Source of the DNA: JACCVL01 sp038232655
GTDB taxonomy: Bacteria > Actinomycetota > Actinomycetes > Propionibacteriales > Nocardioidaceae
DNA length: 12,436 bases
Direction of reading: 5' to 3'
Assembly: GCA_038232655.1 (NCBI GenBank)
Contig: JBBSNM010000081.1
Location: 1 to 12,436 of the forward strand
Notes under the pieces: model-generated
What the model was told of the DNA's origin: nothing
Database searches by the model: none
The model's input: the letters and a program-made list of their open reading frames with translations, nothing else
Position numbers and translations under genes: made by a program
Shown here: one piece after another, positions 7,500 through 12,436 of the stretch
How positions within the stretch are numbered: the stretch's first letter is position 1
How the letters are laid out: every line of letters begins with the position of its first letter

Positions 7500-8941
7500 C
7501 GAGCGTCCCCGGTCGGGGTGGGCGGCGCGTCGGCCAGCGGGCCGTCGCCGGACGGAGCGTCGGCGAGCAGCGCTTCGGCGACCCGCTCGAGGCCGGCGGC
7601 GCGGGCGGCCTTCACGAGCACGACGTCGCCGGGAGCCAGCTCGGCGCGCAGGTACCGGACAGCTGCATCGGCGTCGGGCACCAGCACGGGCTCACCGTCC
7701 CACGAGCCCGCCAGGCAGGCGCCCCGGTGCAGCGCCCGGGCATCCTCGCCGACCACGACCAGCTGGGAGATGTCCAGCCGCGCGGCCAGCCGGCCGACGC
7801 CGTCGTGCTCGTTGCGGGACGACGCGCCCAGCTCGCGCATCGCCCCGAGCACCGCGAAGGTGCGACCGGCGCCCGGGGCGCGACCGAGCGCGGCGAGGGT
7901 ACGCAGCGCCTCGCGCATCGCGTCCGGGCTGGCGTTGTAGGCGTCGTTGACGACGACAACTCCGTCAGCGCGCACCCGTCGCTCCATCCGCCACCGCGAC
8001 ACCGGGGTCGCCGTTGCAAGGCCGTCGGCCACCGAGCCCAGCGGCTGTCCCAGCGCCAGCGCCGCGGCGGCCGCGGCGGCACCGTTGAGCGCCTGGTGCG
8101 TTCCCAGCAGCGACATGGACACCTCCACCCGGCCGGCCGCAGTGACGAGGGTGCAGCGCGGGCCGCCGTCGTCGCCGAGCCGGAGGTCGTCGACGCGGAC
8201 GTCGGCGTCGACACCCTGGCCGAAGGTGACAACCCGGCCCTGGGTGCGCGCGGCCATCGCGGCCACCAACGGGTCGTCGGCGTTGAGCACGGCCACGCCG
8301 TCGGGTGGGAGGGCCTCCACCAGCTCTGCCTTGGCTCGGGCGATCTGCTGCTGGCTGCCGAACTCACCCAGGTGGGCGGTGCCGACGTTCAGCACGACGC
8401 CGACCGTGGGTTGCGCGAGCGAGCACAGGTCGCGGATGTGGCCGATCCCGCGGGCGCCCATCTCCACCACCAGGTGGGCGGTCTGCTCGTCGGCCCGCAG
8501 CACGGTCAGCGGAGCACCGAGCTCGTTGTTGAACGAACCCTCCGGTGCCACCACCGGTCCGGCAGGCGCGAGCAGGTGTGCCAGCAGGTCCTTGGTGGAG
8601 GTCTTGCCCTGCGACCCGGTCAGCCCCACCACGGCCAGCTGCGGCAACCGGCTGCGCACGTGCGCAGCGAGCCGTCCCAGCGCCCGGGTGGTGTCGTCGA
8701 CCAGCACCGCGGCCGCATCGACGGGTCGCTGGGCGAGCACCGCGACCGCGCCGGCCGCGGTGGCGGCGGCCGCGTAGTCGTGGCCGTCGACCCGCTCGCC
8801 GGGCACGGCGACGAACAGGGCGCCGGTCGACACCTGCCGTGAGTCGATGACGACCGGACCAAGCACGAGGCTGCCGGGGTCGGCCCGCTCCAGCCGGCCA
8901 CCGGCGGCCTCGGCGACCTCGGCCATCCGCAGCTCGATCAC
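7496..8941 (-). CDS. murF: UDP-N-acetylmuramoyl-tripeptide--D-alanyl-D-alanine ligase MurF
   Basis: MurF adds the D-Ala-D-Ala dipeptide to the UDP-MurNAc tripeptide, completing the cytoplasmic precursor. The 481-residue product has an N-terminal domain with DSRQVSTGALFVAVPGERVDGHDY (33-56), the P-loop GSQGKTSTK (109-117), then SFNNELGAPLTVL, VEMGARGIGHI, LNVGTAHLGEFGS and AKAEL, and a C-terminal domain with SRWRMER, NDAYNASPDAM and LGAMRELG. The frame is open upstream to 9943 only as a shadow of murE. The GTG at 8941-8939 is chosen because it overlaps the murE stop as GTGA and places the DSR motif normally. The C-terminus has a low-complexity tail in which LADAP occurs twice. The stop overlaps mraY as GTGA. 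Confidence 0.95.
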   Translation of the reverse strand: MIELRMAEVAEAAGGRLERADPGSLVLGPVVIDSRQVSTGALFVAVPGERVDGHDYAAAATAAGAVAVLAQRPVDAAAVLVDDTTRALGRLAAHVRSRLPQLAVVGLTGSQGKTSTKDLLAHLLAPAGPVVAPEGSFNNELGAPLTVLRADEQTAHLVVEMGARGIGHIRDLCSLAQPTVGVVLNVGTAHLGEFGSQQQIARAKAELVEALPPDGVAVLNADDPLVAAMAARTQGRVVTFGQGVDADVRVDDLRLGDDGGPRCTLVTAAGRVEVSMSLLGTHQALNGAAAAAAALALGQPLGSVADGLATATPVSRWRMERRVRADGVVVVNDAYNASPDAMREALRTLAALGRAPGAGRTFAVLGAMRELGASSRNEHDGVGRLAARLDISQLVVVGEDARALHRGACLAGSWDGEPVLVPDADAAVRYLRAELAPGDVVLVKAARAAGLERVAEALLADAPSGDGPLADAPPTPTGDAR

Positions 8942-9258
8942 GCCGGTGCCCGTGCCGCGCGCGCGCGCAGCAGCCGCCGCAACACTTCGCGGTCGTCGAA
9001 GGGGTGCACGGTGCCGCCGATCTCCTGCCCGGTCTCGTGACCCTTGCCGGCGACCACGACCGTGTCCCCGGTACGGGCCATCGCGACCGCACGCTCGATG
9101 GCCAGCGCGCGGTCCGGCTCCTCGATCAGCTCGGCGTGCGGCGAAGCGGTATCCACACCGGCGAGCAGCTGCGAACGGATCGTCGCGGCGTCCTCGCAGC
9201 GAGGGTTGTCGTCGGTCACGACCAGGACGTCGGCGAGCGCCGCGGCGAGCGCAGCCAT
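8938..9258 (-). CDS. Possible separately translated C-terminal domain of MurE
   Basis: After the TAG in murE, an in-frame ATG occurs 9 nt downstream (9258-9256) and opens 106 codons to the normal murE stop. The peptide carries VTDDNPRCEDAATI and VVVAGKGHETGQ, the substrate-binding features of MurE domain 3. There is no good Shine-Dalgarno sequence before the ATG, so expression would depend on ribosomes reinitiating after the TAG. This is listed as a possibility: the segment is certainly MurE sequence, but whether it is made as its own protein is unknown. Confidence 0.3.
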   Translation of the reverse strand: MAALAAALADVLVVTDDNPRCEDAATIRSQLLAGVDTASPHAELIEEPDRALAIERAVAMARTGDTVVVAGKGHETGQEIGGTVHPFDDREVLRRLLRARAARAPA

Positions 9259-9267
9259 CAGCGGCCG

Positions 9268-9270
9268 CTA
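9268..9270 (-). other. Premature amber codon inside murE
   Basis: The minus strand reads GGC-TAG-CGG-CCG-CTG-ATG. In the conserved MurE motif GDRDxGKRPLM this codon is lysine, so one base change (AAG to TAG) explains it. The frame is identical before and after, which excludes a frameshift. Confidence 0.9.
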
Positions 9271-10544
9271 GCCGGGGTCGCGGTCGCCGCCGGCGCCGAG
9301 CACGATCAGCAGGCGACCCGCCGTGGCCGGTCGCACTGCCCCCAGCACCGCCTCGACCGCGTCGGGCTTGTGGGCGTAGTCGACGATCGCGGTGAAGTCC
9401 TGTCCCTCGTCGATGGGCTCCATCCGCCCCGGCAGGCCGGTGGCGCGGCCGAGGCCGGCGGCAACCGCGGCCAGCGGCAGCCCGGCGACGGCGAGCACCA
9501 CGACGGCGGCCAGCGCGTTGCGGACGTTGAACGAGCCGGGCAACGGCAGGTGCACCGACTGGCTGCGCCCGTCCGGGCCGATCACGGTGAACTGGCTTGC
9601 CTGCGGCTGCAGCGAGACGTCCGCAACCGTCCAGTCGGCGGCTGGCGGGCTGGAGCCCGCGGCCGCCGGCTGCGGGTCGACGGTCGCGGTGCAGGTGGTG
9701 TGCGCCAGCCCGCGCGCGGCCAGCCGGGTCGCGAGCCGTCTGCCCCACTCGTCGCCGACGTCGATCACGGCGTGCACCGTACGCCCTGGGGTGAACAGCT
9801 CGGCCTTGGCGGCGAAGTAGCTGTCCACGTCGCCGTGGAAGTCGAGGTGGTCGCGCCCCAGGTTCAAGAACGCCGCCACGTCGAACGCCACACCGTCGAC
9901 CCGGCCCTGGACGAGGGCGTGGCTGGAGACCTCCATCGCGCACGTGTCGACACCCTGCTCGACCATCACGGCCAAGATCGCGTGCAGGTCCGGTGCCTCG
10001 GGGGTGGTGAGCCGCGAGGCGATCGGTCGGCCGGCAGCCAGCGACCCGGTGGTGCCGACCAGGCCCGGTGTGCGGCCGGCCGCACGCAGCGCGGACTCGA
10101 TCAGGTAGGTGACGGTGGTCTTGCCCTGGGTGCCGGTGACGCCGAGGGTCAGCATCTTGTCCGCGGGACGACCGTAGACCGCTGCGGCCAGCGCCCCCAA
10201 CAGCGCGCGCGGATCGTCGACTACCACGACCGGCACCGGCAGTCGCGGCACCCGTCCGGCCAGCTCGGCGGCACCGGCCGCGTCGCTCAGGACGGCCGCG
10301 GCACCCGCCTCGACGGCTGCCGCGGCGTAGCGGACGCCGTGCGTGCGCTGGCCGGGCAGCGCCGCGTACAGGTCACCGGCGCGGACGTCGCCGGAGGCTA
10401 GGGTCAGCCCCGAGACCGCGGTGTCGGCAGCGGCGGCCGACAGGGGCGGCCCGCCGGACAGCACCTCGAGGTCGCCCAGCCGCACCGTGCGGGCCGTGGC
10501 CGGCCGCGGGTCCAGGGCGGGGGGCGAGGTGGTCAAGACGGGCG

Positions 10545-10548
10545 CTCC
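10545..10548 (-). promoter_or_regulatory. Ribosome binding site deciding the TTG start of murE
   Basis: GGAG on the minus strand, 8 nt before the TTG at 10536-10534. The next possible start, a GTG 17 codons later, has no such site, so the TTG is preferred. Confidence 0.5.
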
Positions 10549-10585
10549 GGGGGTCGGGGCCGGCGTGGTGGCCTGGAGTCGGAGG

Positions 10586-10603
10586 GTGCCACCCGGGTGG
10601 CAC
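10586..10603. promoter_or_regulatory. Perfect 18-bp palindrome in the ftsI-murE gap
   Basis: GTGCCACCCGGGTGGCAC is identical on both strands and lies in the 88-nt gap, 50 nt before the murE start. As DNA it could bind a dimeric regulator; as RNA it could fold into a 7-bp stem with a CCGG loop. No run of U follows, so it is not a classical terminator. Function is unknown. Confidence 0.55.
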
Positions 10604-10624
10604 GCCCCGCGGCACGCTACCGGC

Positions 10625-12400
10625 TCACCACTCGGTGACCTGTCGCGGTGCGCGGGTGCCGCTCGGCGCCACCGCGTAACGCTGCAGCGCATAGCCCATC
10701 ACGTCGCGGAAGATCGGGCCGGCACCCGAACCGCCGCCGGCGCCTGACTTGGGGTTGTCCAGCACGATGTACATCGAGAACCGCGGGTCGTCGGCCGGCG
10801 CGAAGCCGGCGAAGGAGACCACGGTCGCGCTGGGGTCGTACCCTCCCTTGTCGGAGACCCGCTGTGCGGTTCCGGTCTTGCCCGACACCCGGTACCCCGG
10901 GATCGCCGCGGCGGGCGCCGTGCCGTCCTCGGCGGTGACGGCCTCGGTCATCCGCTGCAGGGCCTTGGCGGCGCGCCGGGACACGACCCGGCGGCGCTCG
11001 GGCTCGGCCGCGGGCGTGACGGTGCCGTCCGCGGCCACCCGGCCCCCCACCAGCGTCGGGGCCACGTAGACGCCATCGTTGGCCACGGTGTTCACAGCCG
11101 CCGCCATCTGGACCGCGGTGACCGACAGTCCCTGGCCGAACAAGATGTTGGCGCGGGTGATGTCGGACCAGGTGTCGGCCGGCGCCAGGATGCCGCGAGA
11201 CTCGCCCGGGAGCCCGATGCCGGTGGGTTCACCCAGCCCGAAGTCGCGCAGGTACGACTCGAGGTCGCTGCCGCGCAGCCCCTTGGCGGCTCGGATCGTG
11301 CCGAGGTTGGACGACTGCGAGATGACACCGGTCGCGGTCAGCCGGATCGCTCCGTGCTCCCACCAGTCGCCGACGGTGAAGCCGTCGATGGTCATCTCGC
11401 CAGGCACTCGCAGCCGGGTCCGCGGCGTGACCTGCTCGCGGTCGAGCAGGGCGGCGAAGGTCATCAGCTTCTGCACGCTGCCCGGCTCGTAGACGTTCTG
11501 CACCGCCCGACTGCCGCGGTCCTTCTTGGCCACGGCCTGGGGCTTGTTCGGGTCGACGGTCGGCCACTCGGCCAGCGACAGCACCTGCCCGGTGCGGACG
11601 TGCGTGAGCACCGCGGTGCCGCTGTCGGCCCGGGTCTCGCGCACGGCCTGCTGCAGCCGACGCTGCGCGTACCACTGCAGGTCACGGTCGAGGGTGAGCT
11701 CGAGGCCGGTGCCCTGCTTGGGCTCGTCGACGCTGCTCGGTGCCAGCGGGATCTGCGCGCCGCTGCCGGCAACCATGTAGGTCTCGGAGCCGTCAGTGCC
11801 GCGCAGCCGCTCGTCGGCGACGGCCTCCAGGCCCGCGATTCCGCTGCCGTCCACGTTGAGGAAGCCCACGATGTTGCCGGCGACGTTGCCGGCGGGATAG
11901 GTGCGGAAGGGGTCGCGCTGGGAGAACACCCCGGTGATGTCCTCGCGCGCCAGCAGCCCGAGTGCACGCTCGGCCTGCCACATCGGCACCTGGCGCTGCA
12001 ACCAGACGAACCGGGTGTCCGGGGTCCGCAGCAGCTCGACCGTCCGGAAATAGTCCAGGCCGACCACCCGCCGCAACACGGCGGCGATCTGCGGGGCATT
12101 CTCGTCGGTCATCGTCGGGTCGGCGGTGAGCGCCACCCCGTCAACGCTGCTCGCGAGCTCCTCGCCGTCGCGGTCGCGGATCACACCGCGTTCTGCATGC
12201 AGCTCCACGACCCGGGTGCCTTCCTCGGTGGCCATCGAGGCATAGGCCGACGCATCGACGCCCTGCAGCTGGACCAGCCGGGCCGCGAACAGCGACAGCA
12301 CGAACGCCGTCAGCACGAAGACCACCCGGATGCGCACCTGCATGCGACGAACGCGCCGGTCGGCGGTAGCTGCGCCGCGGCCGTGCGGTGCCCGGGTCAT
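10625..12400 (-). CDS. ftsI: Septal peptidoglycan transpeptidase FtsI (PBP3/PbpB)
   Basis: FtsI is the class B penicillin-binding protein that crosslinks septal peptidoglycan together with FtsW. The 591-residue product has a basic cytoplasmic tail (1-23), a single membrane anchor (about 24-45), the PBP dimerisation domain starting at RGVIRDRDGEELA (71-83), and a transpeptidase domain with all three catalytic motifs: SVQK (S308 nucleophile, K311), SSN (363-365) and KTG (508-510). No PASTA repeat follows the transpeptidase domain, as expected for the division enzyme. The ATG at 12400-12398 overlaps the end of the preceding frame as ATGA, with GAGG/AGGG about 9 nt upstream. An 88-nt gap separates it from murE. 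Its place at the head of the cluster identifies it as the division-specific paralogue. Confidence 0.96.
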   Translation of the reverse strand: MTRAPHGRGAATADRRVRRMQVRIRVVFVLTAFVLSLFAARLVQLQGVDASAYASMATEEGTRVVELHAERGVIRDRDGEELASSVDGVALTADPTMTDENAPQIAAVLRRVVGLDYFRTVELLRTPDTRFVWLQRQVPMWQAERALGLLAREDITGVFSQRDPFRTYPAGNVAGNIVGFLNVDGSGIAGLEAVADERLRGTDGSETYMVAGSGAQIPLAPSSVDEPKQGTGLELTLDRDLQWYAQRRLQQAVRETRADSGTAVLTHVRTGQVLSLAEWPTVDPNKPQAVAKKDRGSRAVQNVYEPGSVQKLMTFAALLDREQVTPRTRLRVPGEMTIDGFTVGDWWEHGAIRLTATGVISQSSNLGTIRAAKGLRGSDLESYLRDFGLGEPTGIGLPGESRGILAPADTWSDITRANILFGQGLSVTAVQMAAAVNTVANDGVYVAPTLVGGRVAADGTVTPAAEPERRRVVSRRAAKALQRMTEAVTAEDGTAPAAAIPGYRVSGKTGTAQRVSDKGGYDPSATVVSFAGFAPADDPRFSMYIVLDNPKSGAGGGSGAGPIFRDVMGYALQRYAVAPSGTRAPRQVTEW

Positions 12401-12436
12401 CGACGTGCGCCCTCGCCTCGCTGCTGGGACTGCTGG
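12397..12436 (-). CDS. ftsL: C-terminal end of a probable FtsL-like protein (cut by window edge)
   Basis: Twelve codons enter from the right edge and end at TGA 12399-12397, reading QQSQQRGEGARR. The stop overlaps the ftsI start as ATGA, the same coupling seen throughout the cluster. In dcw clusters the gene directly before ftsI is usually ftsL, a small bitopic divisome protein. A glutamine-rich hydrophilic tail would suit that, but there is too little sequence to recognise the family. The identity rests on position alone. Confidence 0.5.
   Translation of the reverse strand, partial: QQSQQRGEGARR

Larger units (their letters stand above)
8938..10536 (-). pseudogene. murE: UDP-N-acetylmuramoyl-tripeptide synthetase MurE, interrupted by an in-frame TAG
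   Basis: MurE adds the third amino acid to UDP-MurNAc-L-Ala-D-Glu. The start is a TTG (10536-10534) with GGAG 8 nt upstream; there is no ATG or GTG in frame between it and the ftsI stop. Codons 1-422 encode the N-terminal domain and the ATPase domain: P-loop GTQGKTT (135-141), TTPEAPDLH, MEVSSHAL, LGRDHLDFHG and YFAAKAELF with the lysine normally carbamylated (244), then DYAHKPD and GAGGDRDPG. Codon 423 is TAG where relatives have lysine. Reading continues in the same frame for 109 codons with RPLM, DDNPR (442-446; DNPR marks diaminopimelate-adding enzymes), GKGHETG and the remaining C-terminal domain, to a TGA overlapping murF. The full 532 codons match the family length. Without suppression or reinitiation the enzyme would lack domain 3 and should be inactive, so the label pseudogene is provisional; sequence error is possible. 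Confidence 0.85.

Noticed and set aside
9256..9270. A frameshift in murE
   Set aside because: The codons before and after the TAG are in one frame and no residue of the motif is missing, so this is a substitution and not an indel.
9268..9270. Pyrrolysine or other recoding at the TAG
   Set aside because: No pyrrolysine genes or downstream insertion element are seen in this window and MurE is not a known pyrrolysine protein; it is only mentioned as something to exclude.
9261..9272. Adjacent NotI and NheI recognition sequences (GCGGCCGC and GCTAGC) at the murE stop, suggesting a cloning scar
   Set aside because: The NotI sequence follows from the natural codons CGG-CCG-CTG of the conserved RPL residues, and NheI arises only from the single changed base. 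No extra bases are inserted and the flanks are continuous MurE.
8942..9943. A MurF with an extended N-terminus of more than 300 residues
   Set aside because: This region is an out-of-frame reading of murE; the GTG at 8941 gives a normal MurF start coupled to the murE stop.
1544..10401. Long open frames on the plus strand opposite murC, ftsW, murD, mraY, murF and murE (up to about 530 codons)
   Set aside because: They are antisense shadows common at high GC: repetitive composition, no recognisable domain, no ribosome binding sites, and a conserved gene on the other strand throughout.

Overview
The window is a continuous stretch of the division and cell wall (dcw) cluster of a high-GC actinobacterium. 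Every gene lies on the minus strand, so transcription runs from right to left. In that direction the order is the tail of a probable ftsL, ftsI (pbpB), murE, murF, mraY, murD, ftsW, murG, murC, ftsQ and the first codons of ftsZ. The placement (ftsW between murD and murG, then murC-ftsQ-ftsZ), the very GC-rich codons, the frequent GTG/TTG starts and the TGA stops all fit Actinobacteria. The genus cannot be named from this alone.

Region by region: 12436-10625 holds the division transpeptidase FtsI and the tail of the gene before it. 10624-10537 is an 88-nt gap with an exact 18-bp palindrome. 10536-4966 holds the cytoplasmic Mur ligases and the lipid I synthase MraY, packed with 4-nt ATGA/GTGA overlaps. 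4965-4938 is a short gap. 4937-328 holds the flippase-associated SEDS polymerase FtsW, the lipid II synthase MurG, MurC and FtsQ, again coupled by overlaps. 327-107 is a 221-nt intergenic region with an AT-rich inverted repeat and a TTGACA element, probably the ftsZ promoter. 106-1 is the start of ftsZ.

Together the products build the peptidoglycan precursor and use it at the septum. MurC, MurD, MurE and MurF add the stem peptide to UDP-MurNAc. MraY and MurG make lipid I and lipid II. FtsW and FtsI polymerise and crosslink it, with FtsQ (and FtsL) linking them to the FtsZ ring. A DNPR motif in MurE points to diaminopimelate as the third residue of the peptide.

The one clear anomaly is in murE. 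A TAG stop (9270-9268) replaces the conserved lysine codon of the GDRDxGKR motif, in frame, with the rest of the gene intact on both sides. This separates the Mur ligase core from its C-terminal domain in a normally essential gene. Sequencing or assembly error, a real nonsense mutation backed by another copy, suppression or a split enzyme are all possible. The rest of the window looks like an ordinary, well-conserved dcw cluster; I see no mobile element, CRISPR array, RNA gene or novel multi-gene system.
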